Of a stretch of DNA of 64,000 nucleotides, positions 24,556 through 31,424 are shown piece after piece (position 1 is the first letter of the stretch; the number at the start of each line of letters is the position of its first letter). The stretch is taken from NCBI RefSeq assembly GCF_006715045.1, contig NZ_VFML01000001.1, forward strand, positions 3,688,501 through 3,752,500, in the 5' to 3' direction. The stretch is from Amycolatopsis cihanbeyliensis. GTDB lineage: Bacteria; Actinomycetota; Actinomycetes; Mycobacteriales; Pseudonocardiaceae. The notes beneath the pieces were generated by a model, which saw nothing but the letters and a program-made list of their open reading frames with translations, was not told where the DNA came from and ran no database searches. The position numbers and the translations under genes are program-made.

Positions 24556-25587
24556 ATGGTGACCTCTCCCGTGCCCCCGGTGATCGACCTCCGTTCGGAC
24601 ACCGTCACTCGTCCGGACGACACCATGCGCTCCGCGATGTCCTCCGCCGAGGTCGGCGACAACGTGATCGACACCGACCCGACCATGCGTGAGCTGGAAC
24701 GGCGGGCGGCCACCGTGCTGGGCATGCCGGCGGCGCTGTGGACGCCCAGCGGCACCATGGCCAACCTGATCGCGCTGAGCATCCAGCTCAGCCGCGGGGA
24801 CCGGTTCCTGGCGCCCCGGGACGCGCATGTACTGGTCAACGAGCTGGGCTCGGCCGCATGGCTGGCCGGGGGCATGCCGGAGCCGCTGGACCACGACGCG
24901 GGGCCCGGCCGCCCCTCGCCGCGGGCGTTGCGCGCCGCGGTCGGTCCACGCGAGGTCCCGTACTACGGCCTGCGCACCTCGTTGCTCTGCCTGGAGAACA
25001 CGCACAACGCGGCCGGCGGCGCGGTCACCCCGCCGCATGAGCACGCCCGGCTGGTCGCCCTCGCCAAGGACGCAGGCCTGCGGGTGCACCTGGACGGCGC
25101 CCGGCTCTGGCATGCCGCCGTCACCCTCGGCGTGCTGCCGGCTGCGCTGACCGTCGGGGTGGACACGGTGTCCGCCTGCTTCAGCAAGGGCCTCGGCGCC
25201 CCGGTCGGTTCGGTGCTGGCCGGCAGTGCGGAGTTCATCGAGCAGGCCCGCCGGATGCGGCACATGCTCGGCGGCGGGGTGCGCCAGGGCGGGATACTCG
25301 CGGCGGCCTGCCTGCTGGCGCTGGACCGGGTGGACGAGCTGGCCGAGAGCCACGCGGCGGCGCGGCAGCTCGCCGAAGGGCTCACCGAGCTGGGCTGGCA
25401 GGTGGTCGAACCGCAGACCAATATCGTCCTCGCCCCGGTCGCCGACCTGGCTATGACCCTGGACTCACTGCGTTCACTGCACGTACTGGCCTCGCCGATG
25501 GCGGGTAAGGTTCGATTCGTGACGCATCGGGACATCTCGGCCGCGGACATCGACGAGGTGCTGCGGCGGATCAAGGCGGCGGCGTGA
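24556..25587 (+). CDS. ltaE: Low-specificity L-threonine aldolase
   Basis: A 343-residue PLP enzyme that cleaves threonine or allo-threonine to glycine and acetaldehyde. Landmarks: IDLRSDTVTRPDDTMRSAM at the start, the phosphate-binding PSGTMANL, the HLDGARLWHA strand, and the PLP lysine in SACFSKGLGAPVGS. Length is normal. ATG at 24556 is preceded only by a weak ribosome site. The next gene (HAD hydrolase) overlaps the stop by four bases, so both form an operon. Confidence 0.93.
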   Translation: MVTSPVPPVIDLRSDTVTRPDDTMRSAMSSAEVGDNVIDTDPTMRELERRAATVLGMPAALWTPSGTMANLIALSIQLSRGDRFLAPRDAHVLVNELGSAAWLAGGMPEPLDHDAGPGRPSPRALRAAVGPREVPYYGLRTSLLCLENTHNAAGGAVTPPHEHARLVALAKDAGLRVHLDGARLWHAAVTLGVLPAALTVGVDTVSACFSKGLGAPVGSVLAGSAEFIEQARRMRHMLGGGVRQGGILAAACLLALDRVDELAESHAAARQLAEGLTELGWQVVEPQTNIVLAPVADLAMTLDSLRSLHVLASPMAGKVRFVTHRDISAADIDEVLRRIKAAA

Positions 25588-26168
25588 CAGGCTGGGTGAT
25601 CTTCGACTACGGCGAGGTCATCTCCCGGCGCACCGAGGCGATCCCCGACCTCGCGGCCTGTCTGGATGTTCCCCGCGCGGACTTCGAGCCGGCCTACTGG
25701 GCGCGACGCGACGCCTACGACCGGGGGTGTTCGGACCTGGAGTACTGGCGCGCGATCGGTGACGCGCTCGGCGTGCGGGTGGACGAGGCCACCTCCGCCG
25801 AGCTGACCGAGATCGACATCGCGGGCTGGTCACCCACCGAGGACGCCACCCTGGAGCTGCTGGACTCGCTGTCCGCGAAGGGAGTTCGGCTGGCCCTGCT
25901 CTCCAATGCGCCCGCGTCCTTCGCCCGGTTCGCCGAGCGCCAGCCGTGGGCCCGGCACTTCCGGGACCTGCTGTTCTCCGGCGATGTCGGGATCGCCAAG
26001 CCGGACAAGGCGATCTTCGCCATGCTGCTGGACCGGCTGGAGGCGGCGCCCGCGGACTGCTTCTTCCTGGACGACCGTCAATACAATGTGGACGGAGCAA
26101 GGGCCGCCGGGCTGCGCGCGGAGCGCTGGCTCGGGGCCGCTTCCGCCCGGCAACACCTGCCGCTGTAG
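25584..26168 (+). CDS. HAD-superfamily hydrolase
   Basis: A 194-residue haloacid-dehalogenase-like hydrolase. Motif I is VIFDYGEVIS, where the usual second aspartate is replaced by Gly-Glu, as in the FDxGGV-type subfamily; motif II is LALLSNAP, motif III is the lysine in VGIAKPDKAIF, and motif IV is CFFLDDRQYNVDGARAAG. These suggest a small phosphatase. GTG start overlaps the threonine aldolase stop (GTGA). Substrate unknown. Confidence 0.87.
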   Translation: MTGWVIFDYGEVISRRTEAIPDLAACLDVPRADFEPAYWARRDAYDRGCSDLEYWRAIGDALGVRVDEATSAELTEIDIAGWSPTEDATLELLDSLSAKGVRLALLSNAPASFARFAERQPWARHFRDLLFSGDVGIAKPDKAIFAMLLDRLEAAPADCFFLDDRQYNVDGARAAGLRAERWLGAASARQHLPL

Positions 26169-26176
26169 GCGTCCGG

Positions 26177-26350
26177 TCAGGAACGGATGCGCTTGGGGTC
26201 GTTCTTGCCCTTGATCGCGCCGTAGGCCGCGGTGCCGAGGAACAGCACGCCACCGATGACGGCGAGCCAGAACAGCCCCTTGATCACGAACCCGAGCACC
26301 GTGAACGCCAGCCAGACGACGATCAGGACTCCGACGATCTTCCAGAACAT
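26177..26350 (-). CDS. Small hydrophobic membrane protein (57 residues)
   Basis: A short gene not obvious from length alone. ATG at 26350 follows GGAGGGAAGG, and translation gives MFWKIVGVLIVVWLAFTVLG followed by a second hydrophobic stretch (FVIKGLFWLAVIGGVLFLGT) and a basic tail ending KNDPKRIRS. Two membrane helices with a basic C-terminus are predicted. The good ribosome site, the smooth hydrophobic pattern and a stop nine bases from the convergent HAD gene support it as real. I recall similar short hydrophobic proteins in many actinomycetes; no function is known to me. Confidence 0.8.
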   Translation of the reverse strand: MFWKIVGVLIVVWLAFTVLGFVIKGLFWLAVIGGVLFLGTAAYGAIKGKNDPKRIRS

Positions 26351-26455
26351 GGCCTTCCCTCCGCGCTAGCTTCGCGTCTCTCCTTGCAGGTTGCCATGTA
26401 AGAAGGCAAATAGCTCGTAATGTGACGAAGCATCAGGGAGATATCCGGGTCGGCC

Positions 26456-27634
26456 TCAGGGAGTTCCAGGACCCAGCCAACCGCCGAGCCGCCGGACGCC
26501 CTGGGCGAGGTCCGCCCGTGACCCGGCGAAGGAGAACCGGACGAACCGCCCGCCCCGCACCGGGTCGAAGTCGACCCCCGGGGTGATGGCGAGGCCGGTG
26601 TCCGCGAGCAGCCGCTGGCACCAGCTCAGGCTGTCCGTGGTGTGCGCGGAGACGTCGGCGTAGGCGTAGAACGCGCCGTCCACCGGGGCCACCCTGTCCA
26701 GGCCGATCTCCCGCAGGCCGGCCACCAGCAGCTCGCGGTTGGCCCGGTAGTGCTCGACGTGGCCGTCCAGCTCCGCGTAGGACTCCGGTTCGAAGGCGGC
26801 CACCGCCGCCTGCTGGGCGAGCGCGGGCGGGCAGATGTTGAAGTTCCCGGTCAGCACGTCCACCGCGCGATGCAGCCGCCGTGGCACCAGCATCCAGCCG
26901 AGCCGCCAGCCGGTCATCGCGAAGTACTTGGAGAACGAGCCGAGTACCAGAGCCTCCCGCGAGCTGTGCCATGCGCAGCCGAGCTCGGTGCCGTAGGAGA
27001 TGCCGTGGTAGATCTCGTCGCTGATCAGCTGCACCCCGCGGGCCGAGCACCAGCCCGCGATCGCGGCCAGCTCGGCCGGCGCCAGCGCGGTGCCGGTGGG
27101 GTTGCCGGGGCTGGCCACCACCAGGCCGTCGATCGGGCCGAGCGTGTCCAGCAACTCGGTGGTCGGCTGGAAGCGGGTGTGTTCGTCGGTGGCGAACTCG
27201 ATCACCTCGCAGCCGAGCGCGGTGAGCAGGTTGCGGTACGCCGGATAGCCGGGCCGGGCCATCGCCACCCGATCGCCGGCCTCGAAGGCGGAGAGGAAGG
27301 ACAGCAGGAACCCGCCGGAGGAGCCGGTCGTCACGATCACGTCCTGCGGGCTCACCTCGAGCGCGTACCAGTGCCGGTAGTGCCGGGCGATGGCCTCGCG
27401 CAGCTCCGGGATGCCGAGTTGCACGGTGTAGCCGAGGTCCCCCGCACGCAACGCCTTCTCCGCGGCGTCCAGCACCGGGCGTGGCGCGCCCGCGGTGGGC
27501 TGCCCTGCGCACAACGCGATCACGTCGCCGTGGCTGCGCTGCCGCGCCTGCGCCGCGGACAGCACCTCCATCACGTGGAAGGGTGCGACATCGGCGCGGG
27601 AGGAGGGCCCGGGGAAGGCGGCGGGGTCGATCAT
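26456..27634 (-). CDS. PLP-dependent class I/II aminotransferase
   Basis: A 392-residue fold-type I aminotransferase. Seen: HGDVIALCAGQPTAGAPRPV at the start, SSGGFLLSF (phosphate loop), SPGNPTGTALA with the conserved Asn, SDEIYHGISY with Asp and Tyr, the PLP lysine in LGSFSKYFAMTGWRLGW, and the substrate-carboxylate arginine in RFVRFSFA near the end. This is the AspB-type layout of actinobacterial aspartate or aromatic transaminases; specificity cannot be set. Upstream is a 21-bp repeat array 28 bases away. Confidence 0.9.
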   Translation of the reverse strand: MIDPAAFPGPSSRADVAPFHVMEVLSAAQARQRSHGDVIALCAGQPTAGAPRPVLDAAEKALRAGDLGYTVQLGIPELREAIARHYRHWYALEVSPQDVIVTTGSSGGFLLSFLSAFEAGDRVAMARPGYPAYRNLLTALGCEVIEFATDEHTRFQPTTELLDTLGPIDGLVVASPGNPTGTALAPAELAAIAGWCSARGVQLISDEIYHGISYGTELGCAWHSSREALVLGSFSKYFAMTGWRLGWMLVPRRLHRAVDVLTGNFNICPPALAQQAAVAAFEPESYAELDGHVEHYRANRELLVAGLREIGLDRVAPVDGAFYAYADVSAHTTDSLSWCQRLLADTGLAITPGVDFDPVRGGRFVRFSFAGSRADLAQGVRRLGGWLGPGTP

Positions 27635-27661
27635 GCCGTCACCCTAGGCGCACCGGAATGG

Positions 27662-27745
27662 CAAACTCACGCGCATGAGCGGCCAACTCACGCGCATGAG
27701 CGGCAAACACGCGCGCGTGGGGAGCAAACACGCCGGGGGAGCTGG
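27662..27745. repeat. 21-bp hairpin repeat array 3 (4 units)
   Basis: Units start at 27662, 27683, 27704 and 27725. The first two fold CTCA-CGCGCA-TGAG and the third CACG-CGCG-CGTG. Compared with array 1 (CTCG...CGAG), both sides of the stem have changed together from G-C to A-T. It lies between the stop of the intein-bearing gene (27748) and the aminotransferase start. Confidence 0.9.
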
Positions 27746-27747
27746 GG

Positions 27748-30009
27748 TCAGTAACCCTGGTAGCCGCCGCCGGAGGCCATCGACTTCAGCCCAGGATGGC
27801 CCTCGAAGCCGCCGTAGCGGTCGAAGGTGTACCGGACGCCGGCGATGATGTTGTCCACCGGGTTGTAGATGTCGCCGTGGCCGGGGAGCTTGTGCGCCTG
27901 GAAGGTGGGGTCGATGCACTGCATCAGGCCCTTGGAGGGGGTGCCCTTGGCGGCGTTGGAGTTCCCGGTGAGGAACACCTGCTCCTCCTCGAAGGCCGTC
28001 CAGGTGCCCAGCCCGGTGCGCACGCACCAGACCTCCCCGCGGCCGGCGTCCTCCCGGGTCAGGAACGAGCCACTGATCACGGCGTTGTTCAGCTTGACCG
28101 CGGCCTCCGGGCTCCAGGTCTCCGGCTGCTCCGAACGGCTGCTGTGCAGCACCCGCGGGCGCGAGCCGGAAAGGTACACGGCCAGTGTCGTCGCCTCCAG
28201 CACCGGACCGGGTGCCTGGTAGATGGTCACCTGCGGCTTGGTGTAGCCCGGCTGCATCGTGCGGGTGCCCTCGGCGTCGATGATGGCTTCCAGCCACGCC
28301 TCCCGCTGCTCGCCGGACATCGCGAGCACCTGGGTGACCGCGTCCGACCTCGGATGCCCCGCGCGGGCCAGCAGATCCTGGGTGTACCCCGGCTCCAGCC
28401 GGAACTGGTGCCGGGCGCGGCCTGCCCGGTCGTCCACCGACACCGAGTGCGGCACGCCCGCCAGCAGGCTTCTCACCTGCTCGACCACCCGCGGCTTGGA
28501 CTGGGTGATCGACATGGTGAGCCGCCGCCCCCGGTGCTCGACCTGACCGTCCCCGGCGATCCAGCCGAGCAGCGCGGCCTCCCGCACGGTGACGTCCAGG
28601 TCGGCAGGGGTGTCCGCGGGCGCGGCGACCAGCAGCCGGTCCCTGCTGCGGATCTCCGCGGTGCTGACGAACTGGGACTCGGTGGCGTACGCGCTCTGCT
28701 GCTTGGGCGGCACCACCCCGTGCGCCTTGCGCCGGTGCACGGCCACGCCGTTGGCCGGCTGCGCGGCGGACCGCGGCTGGTAGCCGCACTCCGGGCAGAC
28801 CACCGGTAGCCCGGAACGCCGCACCCCGACCCGCGGCAGGTTGACCCAGCGGTGGTTCGGCGTGGTGGTGGCGTGCCAGCGGGAGTTGCCGATCCGGATC
28901 AGCGGCGCGTCCTGGTAGTGGATGACCTCCTCGATCCGGGTCCACTCGCTGCGGCCGGTGGCCGGGTTACGGCCGATCGTCTGGTCCCCGGCCCGCACCT
29001 GGTCGTGCTTCAGCCGTCCCCTGCGGGTCAGGATCATGGTGTCCAGCGGCACGCAGTCCCAGTTGTTGATCGCGTGCGGATCACCGCCGGACTCCTTCTC
29101 GATGATCGTCCAGATCTCGTCGATGTTGTCCTCGGTCACCGGGATGCCGTTGGCCTGCAGGATCTTGATGGCCTCCCGGATCCACTGCTCCACGTTGCCC
29201 GGCGGCGGACCGGAGCTCGGCGGGCCACCACTCGGGCCGAGGCCACCGCCACCGACGGCGCCCCCGCCCCCTCCTCCGGAGCCACCGCCGCCGCCACTGC
29301 CGCCACCGCCGACGCTCGGGCCGGGGCCCGCCCCGTTCAACCCGCCGCTGCCGCTCGGCGCGGTAGGGGCGGATCCGGGCTGCGGCACCGCGGAGAAACC
29401 GCCGCCGACCTCCTCCTTGACCAGGCGCATGGCCTTCTCGATGGCGTCATTGGCCTGGGTGAGCAGGTCGTCGATCCGGGTGGCGGCCCGCTCGGCGGTC
29501 TCACCGTTGGCCTTGGCCGCCTCCTCCCGGATGGTGGCCTCGTCCGGGTGCGGCGGCTTGGCGACCTCGCCACGCTGGAACGCCGCCTGCTGCTCGCGCG
29601 CGGCCTTGGCGTCGGTGTCGGCCTGGCGACTGCGCTCCTCGATCTCCTCCTTCGCGTCTTCCCTCGTCTGCTCGATATCCCGCTTGAGCCTGGCCAGGGT
29701 CTCCTGCAGGGTGTCCAACTCGGCGGCGACCTCGTCCAGCTTGTCCTTGACCTTGGTGCTGGCGGCGCCGATCCGGCCGACATAGTCGAAGAACGCCTCG
29801 GCGGCCGGGCCGTCCCACACCCCGCCCTGCAACGCGCTGGTGGCGTTCTGCAGCGCCGCGCTGTGGTCGCCCGCGCTCCTGGAAGCCTCGGCGAACTGGC
29901 GGGACACATCGTGGATGGCGCCGGGGTTCACCTTCTCCACCTGCGCGGCCTTGTCCTCGACCTTGCGCCACTCCGGCGGCTGCCCCGGCTCGGTCCTCTC
30001 GTCACCCAT
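27748..30009 (-). CDS. WXG-domain / lytic transglycosylase protein carrying an intein
   Basis: A 753-residue precursor. Residues about 20-115 form a WXG100-like helical hairpin (GGVWDGPAAEAFFDYV, WDG at 65-67). Residues 100-200 are charged and coiled-coil-like; 205-270 are a Gly/Pro/Ser linker. A soluble lytic transglycosylase (SLT) domain starts near 272, with the catalytic glutamate motif EKESGGDPHAIN (Glu306). At residue 319 the domain is interrupted by a 365-residue intein (to Asn683) and resumes SNAAKGTPSKGLMQCIDPTF. The spliced product would be 388 residues and would restore the ES...GLMQ core. No Sec signal is seen; export by type VII secretion is inferred from the WXG domain and the neighbouring EspC-, EspG- and PPE-like genes. 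Such an enzyme would cut peptidoglycan. Confidence 0.88.
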   Translation of the reverse strand: MGDERTEPGQPPEWRKVEDKAAQVEKVNPGAIHDVSRQFAEASRSAGDHSAALQNATSALQGGVWDGPAAEAFFDYVGRIGAASTKVKDKLDEVAAELDTLQETLARLKRDIEQTREDAKEEIEERSRQADTDAKAAREQQAAFQRGEVAKPPHPDEATIREEAAKANGETAERAATRIDDLLTQANDAIEKAMRLVKEEVGGGFSAVPQPGSAPTAPSGSGGLNGAGPGPSVGGGGSGGGGGSGGGGGGAVGGGGLGPSGGPPSSGPPPGNVEQWIREAIKILQANGIPVTEDNIDEIWTIIEKESGGDPHAINNWDCVPLDTMILTRRGRLKHDQVRAGDQTIGRNPATGRSEWTRIEEVIHYQDAPLIRIGNSRWHATTTPNHRWVNLPRVGVRRSGLPVVCPECGYQPRSAAQPANGVAVHRRKAHGVVPPKQQSAYATESQFVSTAEIRSRDRLLVAAPADTPADLDVTVREAALLGWIAGDGQVEHRGRRLTMSITQSKPRVVEQVRSLLAGVPHSVSVDDRAGRARHQFRLEPGYTQDLLARAGHPRSDAVTQVLAMSGEQREAWLEAIIDAEGTRTMQPGYTKPQVTIYQAPGPVLEATTLAVYLSGSRPRVLHSSRSEQPETWSPEAAVKLNNAVISGSFLTREDAGRGEVWCVRTGLGTWTAFEEEQVFLTGNSNAAKGTPSKGLMQCIDPTFQAHKLPGHGDIYNPVDNIIAGVRYTFDRYGGFEGHPGLKSMASGGGYQGY
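27961..29055 (-). mobile_element. Intein with LAGLIDADG endonuclease and zinc-finger-like insert
   Basis: Precursor residues 319-683. The splice motifs are Cys1 (CVPLDTMILTRRGRLKHDQV), block B with T-x-x-H (TTTPNHRW, His386), block F (EVWCVRTGLGTWTA) and a C-terminal VFLTGN followed by Ser684. The terminal Asn is present; the penultimate residue is Gly rather than the usual His, a form I recall from actinophage terminase-type inteins. Two dodecapeptide motifs, LLGWIAGDG (Asp487) and WLEAIIDAEG (Glu580), indicate a LAGLIDADG homing endonuclease with both acidic residues intact. A CPEC-x16-H-x4-H segment (405-430) looks like a zinc-binding finger. The gene is in frame throughout. Confidence 0.88.
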
Positions 30010-30037
30010 GCTCGGCCCCTGTGCCTGCTCGGCCCGC

Positions 30038-30355
30038 TTACGCGCGCATATCGTCCGGGTTGTGCACGGTCAGGCTGTCCCTGGCCGCCTCATCGGTTTC
30101 CGCGGTTACCTTCGCCGCGTCCCGCAGGGCCTCGCTGGTCGCCGTCATCAACCTGGCCGCGGCGGCGAGCTCGGCCTGCATTCCCGACGTGAAGGAGCCC
30201 AGCGCGGAGGAGATCCCGTCCGAGGTGTCCATCGCGCCGAACGGGTTCTCCCCGGCCACCCCGGTTACCCTGCCCTTCGCGGTTTCGAAATCGCCCGCGA
30301 GCTTGCCGATGTTTCCGGCCGTGATGTTCATGGAATCGGGATCATGTACCGGCAC
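30038..30355 (-). CDS. EspC/DUF2580-like type VII secretion target
   Basis: A 105-residue helical protein (GTG at 30355; ATG at 30331 possible). The body, NIGKLAGDFETAKGRVTGV ... AELAAAARLMTATSEALRDAAKVTAETDEAARDSL, has the long-helix hairpin of the EspC/DUF2580 group, whose members are secreted or act with ESX systems. No WXG and no exact Y-x-x-x-D/E motif is present. It lies 28 bases upstream of the WXG-transglycosylase gene, so the two may be expressed together, perhaps as partner proteins. Confidence 0.65.
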   Translation of the reverse strand: MPVHDPDSMNITAGNIGKLAGDFETAKGRVTGVAGENPFGAMDTSDGISSALGSFTSGMQAELAAAARLMTATSEALRDAAKVTAETDEAARDSLTVHNPDDMRA

Positions 30356-30472
30356 GCCTCGTCATCCCCTTCGCGCAGCTTTCCCGCCCATGGGACGTCG
30401 ACCTGCCCAGGGTGGTTCCGGGCCAACTGTAAAACGTCCGGAACCCGTTGTGCTCATCGCGCGGCCACCAAT

Positions 30473-31249
30473 TCAGGTTTCGTCCAGTAGTTCCCACACC
30501 CGCTGGGCGAGTAACCCGCTGTCCGCGGGCGCGATGGTGGCCCAGTCCCGACCATCGGTGTTGCGCTGGACCTGGAACAGGTACCGGCCGGCATCGGTGT
30601 CGTGAAACGCGACCACCCTTCCGGCGCGACGGGACTGGCCGTCCCGCGCGGTGCGCTGCGCGCCGAACTGCCCACGGGAAACCGTGCCCAGCAGCATCCC
30701 GGCCAGCTCCTGCGCCTGCCACAGCGCTACCTGGCGGTCCTCCAGCGCCGTCACCAGCGCCTTCGCGTCGCCGCGGGCCTGTGCGTCGGCCGCGCGCAGC
30801 GTCTCGTGCGGCAGGCTGACCGAACGCCCGACCCCCGGGTCCAGCTCGCCGGCCACCGACACCGCCGACTCGGCGAGCGAGCTCTCCCAGACCGGGATCA
30901 GCCACACCTCGGCACCGTCCACCACGCACAGCAGTGCCTGGCTGCCGGAGACCACCGCCATCCCCTTGATCTCGCGCTCGGCCCATACCCAGACGTCGAT
31001 GCCCGCCTTGGGCCGGGCCAGCAACTGCAGCTGGTCGACCAGCCCGCCACCGGCGCGGCCCGCCCTCGCCAGCCCGCGCCCGGCCAGGGCCCGCCACGCC
31101 CGCTCGGCCAGCTCGGCCCGCTCGCTGTGGGTGCTGCCCGGGCTGGGCACGTCCAGCGCGGGATGCCGCGGCGGCAGCCGCTCGGCCTCCCACACGACGT
31201 CGAACTCCAGTGTGGACAGCACGATGCTGCCGCCGGCCGAAGACTCCAT
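30473..31249 (-). CDS. EspG-family ESX secretion-associated protein
   Basis: A 258-residue protein whose sequence (LSTLEFDVVWEAERLPPRHPALDVPSPG, RAWRALAGRGL, LARPKAGIDVWVWAE, and a C-terminal DADAGRYLFQVQ-like strand region, actually TDAGRYLFQVQRNTDGRDW) matches the EspG chaperone family. EspG proteins bind PE-PPE-type substrates in the cytosol and deliver them to type VII secretion. The PPE-like protein encoded just upstream (31425-33113) is the obvious client. Starts at 31249 (ATG) and 31222 (GTG) are both plausible. Confidence 0.85.
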   Translation of the reverse strand: MESSAGGSIVLSTLEFDVVWEAERLPPRHPALDVPSPGSTHSERAELAERAWRALAGRGLARAGRAGGGLVDQLQLLARPKAGIDVWVWAEREIKGMAVVSGSQALLCVVDGAEVWLIPVWESSLAESAVSVAGELDPGVGRSVSLPHETLRAADAQARGDAKALVTALEDRQVALWQAQELAGMLLGTVSRGQFGAQRTARDGQSRRAGRVVAFHDTDAGRYLFQVQRNTDGRDWATIAPADSGLLAQRVWELLDET

Positions 31250-31285
31250 CCAGGCGCTCAGCGTCTGCTTGCAAACGCGCGACAC

Positions 31286-31399
31286 GATCGGCTCGGCCGG
31301 GCTCGGACTTCCTTCACAACGTCACCTCCGCGAATGCTGCGCCCGGCCTCTCCGATCGTGGGCTGTCGCCGCGCGCGTTCTTCCACTTGTCTCAAGCGG
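31286..31399. repeat. 115-bp intergenic repeat, copy A
   Basis: Aligns along its length with 43834-43949: both contain TCGGCTCGGC, CTCGGACT, GTCACCTCCGC, TCGTGGGCTG and GCGCGTTCTTCC in the same order with scattered differences. It fills the gap between the EspG and PPE-like genes. No open frame or terminal inverted repeats of a transposon type are seen in it. Confidence 0.75.
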
Positions 31400-31424
31400 C
31401 CAAGCCCGGTTCGGCAACGGGCGC

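Noticed and set aside
27961-29055. Reading the insert as an ordinary domain rather than an intein
   Set aside because: It starts with Cys, ends with Asn followed by Ser, has block B and F motifs and LAGLIDADG motifs, and it divides a single conserved SLT domain.
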